Below, piece by piece: positions 13,026 through 24,370 of a DNA stretch of 64,000 nucleotides. The notes beneath the pieces were generated by a model. The model was not told the DNA's origin, made no database searches, and saw only the letters and a program-made list of their open reading frames with translations. Source of the DNA: Epiperipatus broadwayi (taxonomy: Eukaryota > Onychophora > Udeonychophora > Euonychophora > Peripatidae); the NCBI GenBank assembly GCA_028023455.1, contig JAQFVV010006200.1:9662521-9726520 (forward strand), written 5' to 3'. Each line of letters starts with the position of its first letter. Position 1 is the stretch's first letter. Position numbers and translations under genes: made by a program.

Positions 13026-14517
13026 TTGAAATTGTTTATAAGTGAGTTAAAGAATCAGAGATTAAGATGCAATACAAGTTTATATTTTATGTTGGTTTGA
13101 TTAAAAGCAAAAATTAAAACTGAATCAAAAATAAAAACTTTTTTGGTGTCTGGGTTTATAATATGCTGATTATTGCAATATTCTTGACAATTCAAAGATT
13201 ATCTACATAATGTACCTAATGTTTTGAATGCAAAATGTAAAGCCTTTGGTTTAGTGATTAATATTAAAAAAAAACACCCTATTGGTCAATAATAAAAACA
13301 ATAATTGATCAACTTTCAGCTTTGACTATTCTCAACTTGAGAATGTTACCAATTTAAACAGCCTTTTAAGTTGAAAAATGGATTCAAATGTTGAATTGTA
13401 ATACATATTCCAATGAGCTGCTTTTAACAAATTATCAAAATTAATAGCATGTAGAATTATTTTACTCAATTTATGTATGGAAGTGATATTTAGACTTCCT
13501 ATTGACTTAATATTATGCCATTAAAATTTTTATTCAAAAACACTTTGTAAAATTCTAAAAACACAATGATAATGTTATAATAACCTGCTTCAATCACTTA
13601 GTATAACTTCAAATTTAGACATTTTGTCTACAACAACTAATGTTGTTTTTGTTTTTTTTTAATCTATTTCTTTTAAAATATTTATAATGATTTAATCTGG
13701 ATAAATTATTAAATATATACTGTACTTACAGATGTGTCTCATGGTCCACAGCAGGGCATCTATCTTCTATTCTTATAACTATGTTTGAATTCAGACTTAA
13801 TAACTGTGAAAAAACTTAACATATTTCTTATATATCTGACTCATGGCAACCCAGATAAGATCAAATATTGGTTAGCAAATGGAGAGCTGAAAACTTTGGT
13901 GAAAACATCTTCTCTTCATTGCTTTTTTATGAAATGCTGCTGGAAAAACTCTTTCCTTGCAATAAAAATTGTTTTACTTACTGCAATTGCAAGTACATAG
14001 CATAAATATTCAAATCTATTATAGTGATTAAATAATTCTAGAGATATACACAAATTTGTCTCACCTACCTCCACTTGCCACCCATATATATGATGTCGAG
14101 GGCTCTGAGATTTCAAAAATATTATAATTAGTATTATTATTAAACTATATGATAATGCTCTATTCATAAATATTAAAATACATTGTTTTAAATATAGGAT
14201 AATCACAAGAACTGGCAAGCAATCTGAATGATGTTGAGTCTTATCATTTTTTGGGGGGCAAATTAAGATGAAATTCTTTTTTAAATAATTCACTGCAGGG
14301 CAAAGGCATTTGTATCACTCCTTTAAAGATAAACAATATGAGACATTACACTACTTATCAAGCTAATCAAATTCTGAATGATTAAAATAGGAGCATGATA
14401 AGGTAAATCTACACAATGCATGGACAAGGCGGGAAATAATAATTCCATAGTAATATAAAAGTTATGATTGCCAAAGGTTCCTTCCTATTAGCTGCTGAAA
14501 GCATGTTACTGTAAGCT

Positions 14518-14660
14518 TTTATAATAATAATAATAATAATAATAGTAATAATAAAAAGTCAGATGTCACATGACTTATATATAGCTTGCAATTACCAATA
14601 TGTAAACTTAAGAGCATGCTAACGCTCTAAACAAGGTTTTTTTTTTTATTATTATTATGA
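14518..14660 (+). mobile_element. Group A HHR element, end fragment (A1)
   Basis: A (TAA)n run followed by AAAAAGTCAGATGTCACATG and ACTTATATATAGCTTGCA matches the unit junction of group A at 51150 and 59965. The copy stops shortly after GCTCTAAACAAGG in a T-run, so the ribozyme part is absent. Short flanking (TAA)n/(TTA)n runs make a weak hairpin around it. Confidence 0.7.
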
Positions 14661-15065
14661 TAAAAAAAAAAGAAAGAGATTATTTGATAGATTAAATAAT
14701 CATTAAATACTCCTCTGTATTAGATCTTTCTAACAGTCTCTCATTGAGAACAGCAATAAAGAAAACCTCAGGTTTTCTGATTGCAGGGTTATAAAGATTT
14801 GAGTAGATTTTCATATTTGCTTTTCTCTAATAGATTTGAAATACAGACATTCTTATACGTGGAACTTAATTGTATACATGAGGGGTCAGGGTGACTTGAG
14901 GTCAACATGGGCATAACAACAATATTGGCATCAGCATGGGATTTGGGCATTCTATCATCAGATTTTCAATGGTATGGATGGCTGAAGAGTTGGAGGTTGG
15001 AGTAGATTGAAGCTTGTCCATTAAAGTATAAAGATTTGCTATCTTAATATAAACTGAGCACTGAT

Positions 15066-15240
15066 TATATATGTGTGTGAGAGAATGGACCAACTGATGA
15101 GTGCTGGTTCAGCATGAAATACATATATTGGTGATTATTTATCTTTTCTACATGTGTGTGTGGTCATGTGTATCAGTGGTATGAGATAGTGTGGATAGTT
15201 AAAGGTTGCTTGTAAGTCTGAGTTCAAATCCTCTATATTT
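15066..15240 (+). mobile_element. HHR plus tRNA-like SINE, group C (C1)
   Basis: The element begins near TATATATGTGTGTG, carries a hammerhead at 15089-15132 and then a tRNA-like stretch (about 15165-15232). That stretch has a box A-like GTGTGGATAGTTAAAGG, an anticodon-arm-like GCTTGTAAG and a box B-like GAGTTCAAATCC. The same order is seen in the palindromic copy at 21937-22246, and the 3' part in the truncated copy at 10026-10145. The combination resembles SINE-like hammerhead elements known from schistosomes, where a pol III promoter and a self-cleaving ribozyme share one short transcript. The isotype of the ancestral tRNA is uncertain. No clean target duplication was found for this copy. 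Confidence 0.75.
15089..15132 (+). ncRNA. Hammerhead ribozyme, apparently intact (C1)
   Basis: Stem I ACCAA (15089-15093) pairs perfectly with TTGGT (15128-15132). The core CTGATGA is at 15094-15100. Stem II GTGCT/AGCAT (15101-15105 with 15111-15115, G-U closing pair, loop GGTTC) is followed directly by GAA (15116-15118). Stem III is three pairs with a CA turn (15119-15126), and the predicted cleavage follows A15127 (N-U-A, allowed by the NUH rule). A distal AAT/ATT helix past a small internal loop may extend stem I. All invariant core bases are present. The tiny stem III suggests it would work best as a dimer. Confidence 0.85.
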
Positions 15241-15245
15241 ATATT

Positions 15246-17202
15246 TTCTCTAATAAATAACAAACAGTAGCTAGATACTCATTTACTTGGTAATATTGAA
15301 TGATACTCTGCATGGTTTAATGCAGAATAGTCGACTCTGGATTACCAAGTCCGTAGATCACAGCACAGCTCTATCTATGATCTTTGATACTTGATCTTCT
15401 TATGAATTCATGAACAATAAAACAATCAGTTATTACTGGATGATTAGCTAGTATGAGATGGGTTCCCCATCCAGCCAGAATTTAAATTATGCAGTAGGTA
15501 TATTATCATTAAATTATATATATATATATATTTGTAAGATTATATATTTTTTAACATAAATTTAAATGGATTTAGTAGACTTTAGATCTATTGTCTATAT
15601 ACCTTCATCTATATCCATATCAATCTTACTTATTTATTTGCAAAATATTATCATTAGTTGTTTAAAGTCATAGTAATTATTATTATTTAATTCTAAGAAT
15701 ATTACATATGCCAAGTTCTGAAGACTGGCTGATACGTTTATAATACGACACTACGACCAAAAGCTGATACCTCAGCTTTATTAGTAATAATTTGTCTTTG
15801 TTTGCTATCATCTTAGATAATTTATTCTAGTTGTTTATATTTAAAGTTGAGCTCTGAGGTTTTTCGAATTACATATATAAAAAAGAGAATCTTAAGTTAT
15901 ATAATAAATATTGTTGACTTTCCCATTAATTTATATATATGTATGATGCAATTTAAAGCTTTCTTCCTCCTCTTCTGCCTCTTAGTAATCAATCATTCAG
16001 TACTACCGACTGGTAGTCACGTGAATATTTTGTCTACGCACTTTAATTTTGACTTTACATCAATTCATATTCTTCACGTCCCTTTTCAGTTGAATCAATC
16101 AAGAATCGTTTGTCACAGTGTTATCTAATGATGTCACTTAAGAACAACAGGTTGGATGATTGAAGTAATGGAGGAATTTAACGAGTGAATAGTTGTGACA
16201 TCATTTTTCAAACGTTTAGCAGTCTTGAGAGTGCTTTGTTATGACAGAATAATCCTCCAGATTACTTTAATCATAAAAGTCATTAATAATTTTAATTATA
16301 ACTATCAAGACATGCGTTAACAAAATCAGAAGGGCAAAATAATTTTTAAAAAAAAATCTTTATAAAGCAAAAAACATATGAAATAAATTTATTTTTAGTT
16401 TTTATTATTACTACAATCTAATTTAGTAATTGTGTTTTTTCTTCTTTACTGTGGGATTTAACCGTGTCAAACATTTATCTTTTAATTTAGATTCTTTAAT
16501 TAAAAAAAAAAAAATCTTTTATATACATAACGGTTTAACTCAATTGTATAGTGACGGACTGGAGAGCTAAGCACTTATGGATTGAAGCGTAATTTGTCAT
16601 TTCTAGAGTTTGAATGTCACATGACCTCATGGGCGATTTAATATGTAAAAGAAGAAAGATTGGAAAATCCACTGATAAAGATTTGATGAACATATTCTGA
16701 CATAATGTGTGCAATCTGTTTCTAGAAAATAGCATAATGCATGGCGACGATGTAGATATATATGTGTGTAATAAGCAAGAAGCTTTTAAATACTAGCTAA
16801 AAACCTTTTCATTAGTCTCCCTAAAATCAATGAAGGAAAAGGCCGTAGCCGTAATGCCTGCTAATTATTTAGAGATGGATTTGAATGGTTTTCTATTTTT
16901 TGTTTTACCTTCTAACTAAGAATGGTTAAATACCCATTTATTTAACCAATATAAAGTGATTTGCTAGTTATTTATAGCTATCTATCTAAAAAAAATCATA
17001 ATTTACCCAACAGAGATTTAAATCTGTTATAAAAAATATATATTCAAAGAATTCATAACGCAATGGTAATGCACCATGCTTATGATCTAGGTTTGAAGTT
17101 TAAGTCATGTAAATTTGAAAATCTTTAAAAATAGTATACGATTTATATATTTATTTTTTTAGGCGTCCTGTTAATAGTCAACATAGCTAACCTTTTAGCA
17201 AT
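15246..17202. other. Mostly featureless A+T-rich DNA
   Basis: Holds a (TA)n tract near 15515-15531 and one weak secreted-peptide-like frame at 15943-16128, listed separately. A short tRNA-like trace near 17050-17110 (AACGCAATGGTAATGC followed by AGGTTTGAAGTTTAAGTC) could be a decayed SINE head. The 16535-16735 minus frame has no recognisable domain. Confidence 0.5.
15943..16128 (+). CDS. Possible small secreted-peptide frame, unrecognised
   Basis: From the paired ATGs at 15943 and 15946 the frame reads MMQFKAFFLLFCLLVINHSV, which looks like a signal peptide with a hydrophobic core. About 40 further residues, with no clear domain or cysteine pattern, precede the stop. The longer frame (from 15847) has no better start. 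No TATA box, splice site or homology was recognised, and a T-rich plus strand makes Leu/Phe runs by chance, so this is a weak candidate. Confidence 0.15.
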   Translation: MMQFKAFFLLFCLLVINHSVLPTGSHVNILSTHFNFDFTSIHILHVPFQLNQSRIVCHSVI

Positions 17203-17218
17203 AAAGTATATAGCTATC

Positions 17219-17332
17219 AGTATCAAGCATTGGTAGCCGAGAGGTCAGCACAGCTGCCTTGCAAGCAAGCAGTTGCTTGCAGACAGTTGTCGCGGGTTCG
17301 CTTCCCGGACGATGCTTTGACATATGGAAAAA
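17219..17332 (+). mobile_element. Short tRNA-derived SINE, family T (T1)
   Basis: A tRNA-like body (AGCATTG at 17226 pairs with CGATGCT at about 17310, T-arm GGGTTCGCTTCCC) is followed by TTTGACATATGG and an A-run. Near-perfect 16 bp direct repeats flank it (17203-17218 and 17333-17348, one mismatch). The anticodon-loop region reads CTTGCAA, followed by a duplicated GCAAGC...GCTTGC hairpin. The body resembles tRNA-Gly(TCC), which sits nearly unmodified in T5 and T6. The A-tail and target duplication show it is a retroposed copy, not a working tRNA gene. Confidence 0.85.
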
Positions 17333-17348
17333 AAAGTATACAGCTATC

Positions 17349-19316
17349 TAGCTAAACTTAATTCAACAGTAAAAATAAAAATGAAAACTGTTCAAACCAT
17401 CACCATCTAGCAATTGGAAAGCATGGTCGCTATTGCGTTATCCTTTCCTGCAGTTTTTTAAAAGACTTTTTACTCTGCAATGTGATATTTAGTAACATTT
17501 TTATCTTCCAACTATAACTATTTTATATATTTATTGTAACAAATGGTGACTTCCTGATCACTTTTGCTTTTGATTAAAGAGTCATTATGCAACAAATGAA
17601 GTTAACAACAATGTGCTATACATTAACAACCAGTATATCTTTACATGAGGTTATATAGATTAACTATCAAAACTTTTCATTTACCCATTATAAGAAAAGT
17701 GACCCATCTCTGGATATATTCTAGAATTATTTATCATCATCAATTTTATATGGTTTATTCAATGTATGATCTGCATTTTCCTTGTAATAATTGCTCTTAT
17801 TTATTTTTCTAAACTGACTATCAACCCTCCCTCCCTCCCCAGTTAGTGCAAATCAGCATTATTTGTTTTTTGGATATGAATGTTTCTCAACTCTCTGGCA
17901 TCACCTTTCACAGAGATTGATTTGCTTAATTTTTTTAAAAACTTATCCTCTTCTATTATGCTACTCACGATTTAGTATAATTTAAAGTACTCTGAAACTC
18001 TTTTACATATCAGATAATCTACAATCACATACATAAATATGAATAATGACGTGCAATTAGGCTGAGAATGGAATGAGAAAAGGATGTAGCAAGTACTATT
18101 AAATTTTCAAACAACACTTTAATAATAAATTAAAAAATAATACAGAAAATTCAAGCATAAAAATCATATTTCATATATCGTAGATATATAGATCATATTT
18201 ATATGATAAATAGCATGTGTTTATATTTCTGGATAGATTTTCCATCTTATTTAATTTCTCTTAACATTATGTAAGATAGAGAGAAGAAAAAAATATTTAA
18301 GCTCTTTTAAATAAAACTTATTAAACACATGTAATATGTTAATAACATATATTCATAATGCGAAAATTTATCCTGTTAAATACTTTACATTAAAATATAT
18401 AATAAATATGTAAAACAAAAGAGAGTATAAGTCAGTAAATAGGAATATATAATAAATTTATAAAACTAAAGAGAGTATAAGTCAACAAATAGGAATAGTT
18501 CGCTATAAAGAAAAGATCAACAATATTATAATTAAACTACAACTTAGTTCTGCTTTGGACTGAACAGGTAATATTCATAGCACTAGATAGTCAGATTTGT
18601 AAATGAGGGAAAGGAAGAAAAGAACCAACATATAATGTAATCAATATATAAATTGATAAATCTACATATTAACTTGTATGATAAAAAACACGTAAATTCT
18701 TTTTTTTACCACACCGGTCTTGTTGATGATGAACAATGCTTCTTTGAATTTTCTCTTTTGATCATTGTACTCAGCACAAACTACTTTTATTTTAAGCAGA
18801 ATAAGCTGTGGCCAAAATTGATGTCATGCTTTAGGAATAATGATTTTATATTAGGGTCTGTTTTAAGATGCCTATATATATATATATATATATATACTCT
18901 CTGCTTCCTCTCCTTCGACTTTATCTAATGCTATGAATATCATCTGCCCAGTCAAAAGCAGTTTATTTGTAATATTGTTAATCTTTTCTTTATAGAGAAC
19001 TACTCCTATTTAATGAATTTCAAAATAATAAGAAAAGAAATAAAGTTTATTGAATCAAAGAGAGTATAAAATTTGAATAAAAAAAAACATTAGTAAGCTC
19101 ATTAATTACCTCTTCTCTTAAACTATTTTAATAAACTGTAATTAAATACAATTTAACTCAACATCTTATTTTTATATTACTGTTTAGTATCATCATTTAA
19201 TATCTTGCACAATTCTAAGATATCTTTTGACAGTCTGCAAAGCAATTTCCTTTTGGAAGGTAAATCCTCCAAGTTTTGGTTGTTCTCACTGCAGCAATTT
19301 TACACCAGTTATTTTA
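17349..19316. other. Non-coding DNA with a 50 bp tandem duplication
   Basis: No supported gene. Holds the tandem repeat at 18395-18494 and a (TA)n run at about 18874-18894. The frame 18653-18928 runs into that microsatellite and is not considered coding. Confidence 0.5.
18395..18494 (+). repeat. Tandem duplication, two 50 bp units
   Basis: GAGAGTATAAGTCA occurs at 18421 and 18471, and both units share TATATAATAAAT at the start and AATAGGAA at the end, with a few substitutions. Confidence 0.85.
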
Positions 19317-19471
19317 ATAATATTCATTAAGGCTGTAGCCTCAAGCACATGCGTATAAAATGTGATAGTAGGGACCTCTACAGGTCTTAAAACCACAAGC
19401 ATGGGCTTGAGGCTACAGCCTTAATGAATATTATTTACGTAATCAATGTGCGTTTAAATAAATTTATAATT
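19317..19471 (-). mobile_element. Hairpin retroposon, family E, shortened copy (E1)
   Basis: Flanked by a perfect 13 bp direct repeat, ACCAGTTATTTTA (19304-19316 and 19472-19484). Inside is an inverted repeat starting AATATTCATTAAGGCTGTAG and ending in its complement, followed by a unique end with TTTACGTAATCAATGTGCG. The copy at 31195-31422 lies in the opposite orientation and has the full palindrome. The long target duplication argues for retroposition rather than a cut-and-paste MITE. No coding capacity or pol III box was recognised. Confidence 0.8.
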
Positions 19472-19896
19472 ACCAGTTATTTTACTAAATTCTAATCTTT
19501 GCAAGTTTTACTTTTTTTCATAGCAACAATTTATGTTACTAATTTTGCTGAATTATCCACAACACTTTTGTTTGCAATTAGTATACTGATTAATAGATCA
19601 ATTTTATATGCAGGACATATCTTTAAAAGTTTTTAAATATTTTTACTTGTAACTTTTTTTCTGTCTAAAGGTTTCTCCATGTATATATGTATATAAAAGA
19701 AAATTTAATTGTTAGTCATTATTAATACACTCGTGGAAATATGTCATATATATATAGTTGTATTCATGGAAGTGCATTTTCTAACTAGGCATAGTAGTCT
19801 GGATATCGCAAGCTTCATAAACAATTAGTAAAATCATTATTTTAAAGTTTAATTACCAATTACATTGTCAACAAAAAAACATTAACACAGTACAAG

Positions 19897-20045
19897 ACTG
19901 AAGTTGTCCCTAATTGTATTTCCTCTTGTGATGAATCTGATGTTGTACTAGTTCACAAATGAGCTGCATATTGTCAAATAGTGATAATGATTAAAATATG
20001 TATGAAAAAAATGTAAAATAAATTACAAATAAAAATATATTGTTT
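19897..20045 (+). repeat. Dispersed direct repeat, family K copy 1
   Basis: TTGTATTTCCTCTTGTGA, ATCTGATGT, GCATATTGTCAAATAG and GATAATGATTAAAATA occur in the same order at 34273-34420. The copies are diverged and non-coding. Confidence 0.75.
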
Positions 20046-20835
20046 TGAATAAAATTAAATAGTTAATAAAAAAAGTAAAAAAAAGTTTGTCTTGCATCAA
20101 TTTTTTTCAAATATTTGAAATTTTTTATTAGTCATACTTTATTTCCTTATTTTTTATGTAAATTTTAAAGTATTTTTACCTTGTTGCTTTGGTTTTATAC
20201 ATTTTTCGAAAATTACAGAACATATCCCACATTTTTCAAGATAAGTTAAGTCTATTTTTGTGCAATTTTTTTAATGTGGGTTTTCTGTGGAACTTATCTA
20301 CTGCATAACAGAAAAAGATCCAGGTGTATTAGAATTTTATGTTATTAAAAAATGATATATTTAGAATTAGTTATCATCAAAAAAATAAAAAAAAATTCTA
20401 AAAGTTAATAAACTATTAATCATTATTAAAATATTTCACTTACAGTTTTTACAAAAACAATTTTCTTTTTAACCTCTAATGGCTTTTCTGTGGTAATTTC
20501 TGATTTTCATAACATCTTTTATGTGCTTTCTAAGAACTGTCTTTTTAAAAATAAAATGTTTTCAAAGACAACCCCACCTAGTGATATTGTTTTTCATTTA
20601 ATAAAAAGTCTTTTACAAAAATATTGTATCATAGTCATTAACAATTACTGAAAATCACTTTATGTGTGACATTTAGCTACAGGGGAAATGAATCTAAAGT
20701 ATCAGCCAATCACAAATTGCTACCATCTTTATAGCTTTGTCAGAACAATAGAATGTGCTGTCAAGCATAGATAAATGTCTGTATATGTCTGTACTCTGCT
20801 TACATCTCTTGGCATTTTTTAAAAATTAATACACT
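20046..20835. other. No feature seen
   Basis: A+T-rich sequence with poly(A)/poly(T) runs; no gene or repeat recognised. Confidence 0.5.
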
Positions 20836-20850
20836 AAAAATGGAAGTTTT

Positions 20851-20951
20851 GTCAAGCATTGGTGGTCAAGAGGTCAGTGACAGCTACTTCACAAGCAGTT
20901 GTCTCGGGTTAGCGGATTCACTTCCTGGCTGATGGTATGACACATGGGAAG
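20851..20951 (+). mobile_element. Short tRNA-derived SINE, family T (T2)
   Basis: GTCAAGCATTGGTGG opens a tRNA-like body that ends in GATGGTATGACACATGG and a short A-rich tail. Direct 15 bp repeats flank it (20836-20850 and 20952-20966, one mismatch). The T-arm has an insertion giving GGGTTAGCGGATTCACTTCC. T3 shares this insertion, so the two form a subfamily. Confidence 0.85.
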
Positions 20952-20966
20952 AAAAATGGAGGTTTT

Positions 20967-21828
20967 TTAGAAAGAAACACTGCAGCCTGTCACACACCAT
21001 AATTTAGCATATACAACCTTTAAACCAACACAGAAAAGTAGCAATTGCAGCCCCATTGCACCACCTAAAATGTCAAATAGGTTAGTGCTATCACAGCAGT
21101 TAGAACTAGCTAGTTCATTTTTACTTGAATTGTTGATTTTATTTATAATTTGTATCAAATGGAACTGACCATTAATTGTTGTTTTCCTACAAAAGTTGAC
21201 AACACTTCTACAATAGACCTTTCTCTATTCACCACCTATACCTCACTTTTTATAAAGCAAATAAAGAAATTTAAAAATTTGTAAAAACAAAAAAGAATAA
21301 AAATTCCAAACTTATTTGTCAATTAAAATAAAACGTTGTTTGAAGTTATCTACATCAATTAAATTTAATATTTGAATACAAGTATAGTAAATATATACTC
21401 TTAAACTAGATGTAATTAGATGGGATTTAAACCCAGACTTTCAAACTCCTGTACAATTGATTGTATTTCCCCCCTCTCTTCCACTCTTCACTCCCCCACC
21501 CTTTTCTCAAAACCAAGTAAGATATTGAAAAGTCAAATAATATTCAAAGTTCGCACGCGCACACACACACACACAAAGAGTTGCCAATGAAAAGTAATAA
21601 TAAATGGTTTTACATTACACATTGAATTCATAAATTACATCATCATAATATTACTAGGATAAATCACCATTTCCAATCCCAAGAATCTTCAATTGATTGA
21701 TTACTCATTCCAGTATTATTTCATGATGTCAAACCAATGTTTAAAGATTCAACTAAGGAGAAAATTAAATGTAGATAGCTGAGTATAATGGTAACCATGT
21801 CAGTACCTATATATATATATATATATAG

Positions 21829-21869
<41 letters not shown>

Positions 21870-21936
21870 TGATGTTGTTTCTCTAATATTTGTGCTCTTC
21901 TTCTATTTGATTAAACTATCTAACTTTTTTATTTTC
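20967..21936. other. Non-coding DNA with microsatellites
   Basis: Holds (CA)n at about 21556-21575 and (TA)n at about 21808-21866. The frame 20967-21158 has no recognisable domain. The stretch GGGATTTAAACCCAGACTTTC near 21422 recalls a decayed tRNA T-arm, but the evidence is thin. Confidence 0.5.
21808..21866. repeat. (TA)n microsatellite
   Basis: Two (TA)n tracts interrupted by GTATG. Confidence 0.95.
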
Positions 21937-22246
21937 TGTAATATAGGGTATATGAGCACAGACTTTCACACCATCCACCTCTCTCCACTCTATCTAATAA
22001 CACTGATACACCTAAACACATATATGCTGAAAAGATAAATAATCACCAATATACGTATTTCATGCTATATATGTGTGTAAAGATGATAGTCTGGATCAAC
22101 TGATGATTGCTGGTTTAGCATGAAATACGTATATTGGTGATTATTTATCTTTTCAGCATATATGTGTTTAGGTGTATCAGTGTTATTAGATAGAGTGGAG
22201 AGAGGTGGGTGGTGTGAAAGTCTGTGCTCATATACCCTATATTACA
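21937..22246 (+). mobile_element. Group C HHR SINE as a 131 bp-arm palindrome (C2)
   Basis: Arms 21937-22067 and 22116-22246 are near-perfect reverse complements. The right arm runs from within ribozyme stem II, through stem III and stem I, across the tRNA-like region to the end (AAGTCTGTGCTCATATACCC is the decayed T-arm). The 48 bp spacer holds the 5' half of the hammerhead (22095-22115). Compared with C1 it looks like a normal element joined to an inverted copy whose 5' break falls exactly in stem II. The high arm identity suggests a recent event or gene conversion. Confidence 0.8.
22095..22138 (+). ncRNA. Hammerhead ribozyme, core intact (C2)
   Basis: Stem I ATCAA (22095-22099) pairs with TTGGT (22134-22138) with one G-U pair. 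The core CTGATGA is at 22100-22106. Stem II has TGCT/AGCA (22108-22111 with 22117-22120, loop GGTTT), but the closing pair is a T-T mismatch (22107/22121). GAA is at 22122-22124. Stem III is the 8-nt palindrome ATACGTAT (22125-22132), which cannot fold on itself but pairs perfectly in a dimer, and A22133 is the cleavage base. Confidence 0.7.
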
Positions 22247-22368
22247 TATATATAGCCACAGGTATATAACAAGCCTGTGTTTCAATTATTACTTTCTGTA
22301 AATAACATAACTTAAATAACACTACTATTACTAGGCAAATGTATAATCAATCCATTTATACAATAATT

Positions 22369-22662
22369 TAAAACAGGCAAAACTCACTATACATATTGCC
22401 ACACATAGCAAGCTAGAGTAATCAATGGATACCATATGGCTCTCAGATCCGAGGCTCCTCATGGTCGAAGGCCACAAGCTAGAAACTAGTCTGGGGATAT
22501 TGGATGAGTAGGCACTAGATGGGGATTTTATGCACAAGCCTTCTGGCATCCATTGATTACTCTAGCTTGCTATGTGTGGCAATATGTATAGTGAGTTTTG
22601 CCTGTTTTAACAACAGTTATACTCAAGCATAAGAAGTGGTGGTCATGTGATGTTTATTGGCT
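22369..22662 (+). mobile_element. Group B HHR retroposon with 63 bp terminal inverted repeats (B2)
   Basis: A perfect 12 bp direct repeat, TATACAATAATT, flanks it at 22357-22368 and 22663-22674. The arms 22369-22431 and 22548-22610 are complementary, and a tail (CAACAGTTATACTCAAGCAT up to TTATTGGCT) follows the right arm. The central hammerhead relic is at 22450-22508. The frame 22331-22549 on the minus strand crosses the element and is not coding. Confidence 0.85.
22450..22508 (+). ncRNA. Hammerhead relic, core destroyed (B2)
   Basis: The 3' part is well kept (stem II strand AGGC, loop CACAA, GCTA, then GAAAC, TAGTC and TGGGGA with distal TTGG), but the CTGATGA core is replaced by a scrambled TGGTCGA. 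Self-cleavage is not expected. It supports AGGC/GCTT as the group B stem II consensus. Confidence 0.5.
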
Positions 22663-22962
22663 TATACAATAATTCTGGCAATAAAGCAATGCATTGATGT
22701 ATTATGTATCTAGTGTTTGGAAATTTATTATCCCAGTGATTACATATTATTGTCAATTGTATTAAATGATATTAATATATATTTGTATAACATCCGTATA
22801 AACCATAATAGAAATGTGCAATACTTTAATGTAATGCTTTTCAAATGCATTGACATAAAAATAGAAGAAAAAAGTTGAAAGGGATAATTTTAAAATAAAT
22901 TAAAGAATGCTTCTGTAAATTATTTTAGTCTGTTTTCAAAATTAAATTGGACCATGCTTTGT

Positions 22963-22984
22963 TTATATATATATATATATATAT

Positions 22985-23024
<40 letters not shown>

Positions 23025-23033
23025 CACACACAA
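22963..23033. repeat. (TA)n/(CA)n microsatellite
   Basis: Two (TA)n runs separated by CAA, followed by a short CACACA tract. Confidence 0.95.
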
Positions 23034-24370
23034 TATCTAGAAGTAATACAAATCATTATCAAAACAAAGCATCACTGTTTTATTGAGCATTGAAAATAAG
23101 TTAATAATCAATATCAGAAGTCATTAGAAGTAATTATAAGTTATAATATGGCACCACCAGCAATTTTTATCAAAAAACCAACAATCATTATTCCTTGTCA
23201 ATGGTTTTAAAAGGGATACACTTTATCATCTTATGACAATTACCTTGTAACTGCTGCTTAGCGCATAATGTAAAACCAATTAATATTTTCTCTACACTTA
23301 ACATACATAAGCACTAAAACTAATTATAAAAATAATCCTATATCAAAAAGTTGGGATTATTATATCAATGCTGATCAATATCAATGTTCTGGGCTACCAG
23401 ATACTATTAGTATACTGTCATTAATAAACTAATGATCATCCTAAAATATATAAATAAAATGAAGTGGACTTTAAAGATAAATTTTACTTTGCACCATCCA
23501 AATAATTCTATGAAAAACTAGCTGGATGTTCTCACACAGACCCACACATATATAGCAAATGCTATTATATCTGAGGTAGCTTTGGGATTGCAGGAACTCT
23601 AAAGCTTGAAGACAAGAGAAAATATGTAGACTTAATTCATTCTATTATTAAACAATTTTACACAAATTTCTTAAATCACAACTCTATGATGAAATGAGTT
23701 ACACACTGGTAATTTACATAACCCATAGATAAAAAAAAATATAGAATTAGGAAAATATTAATTTTTAAAATCATTATTTAATAAGTTAACAAATAAATAA
23801 AAAAATAAAAAAATAGTAACTGATAATGTGACAAACCCCAATGTTAGTATACATAATCATTTCTTTCCATACAATACACAGTTTTATGCAATACACATAA
23901 TTATTATTCACTTCTAATTAGACGAGTTTTCTTAAAATAATCATACCCTAAACAATAAAATTGTAATTTGAGCCTTTCTTTCCTTTTTCTTTCAAAAATG
24001 AGGATCTCCCTAGCTAGTAAAAAAATCTATTAATAGAAGTACCAAAAAATTGTGTACTATGTTTTATTACAATACCTTATCTGACTATGGATATTTTGAC
24101 TTTCTTTTGTAGTTATCAAATTGAATGTCTCTTCTTGTAAAATTATGCAAGTAGTAGTTTAATCAATTTTTTGACTCTGGTTTTTGCTTTTTATTGCATT
24201 TTCATAGTTATTTCCTTCCATTTAGTTTTTTCTTTTGTAGCTTTAAATTTACCAATTATTTTCATTCCAAGTTAATACAAGTTGAGACAGCCATGATTTT
24301 TGGATGAATCGATATATAAAGTTAAATGATACTTTCTTCCAGGGTTATTTTTCTTTTCCTACATTCCTTT
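23034..24370. other. No gene seen
   Basis: A+T-rich DNA with stops in all frames; nothing recognised. Confidence 0.5.

Larger units (their letters stand above)
10162..14517. other. A+T-rich non-coding DNA with one dispersed repeat pair
   Basis: No gene is supported. The 125-codon minus-strand frame at 13916-14293 has no domain, crosses low-complexity sequence and looks like chance. The repeat pair at 10728-10870 and 12880-13025 is listed separately. Partly repeated pieces GGTAATGCAATATTA (about 12345) and GGTAATGCAACATTA (about 12511) suggest another small old repeat. Confidence 0.5.

Noticed and set aside
13916-14293. 125-codon minus-strand open frame
   Set aside because: It is the longest frame outside transposons apart from the edge ORF, but it has no domain, is rich in Ile/Leu/Lys from A+T-rich DNA, overlaps another chance frame and has no splice or promoter support.
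17226-17316. A working tRNA gene
   Set aside because: The cloverleaf-like body has a duplicated hairpin after the anticodon arm, an A-tail and a 16 bp target duplication, which show a retroposed SINE.
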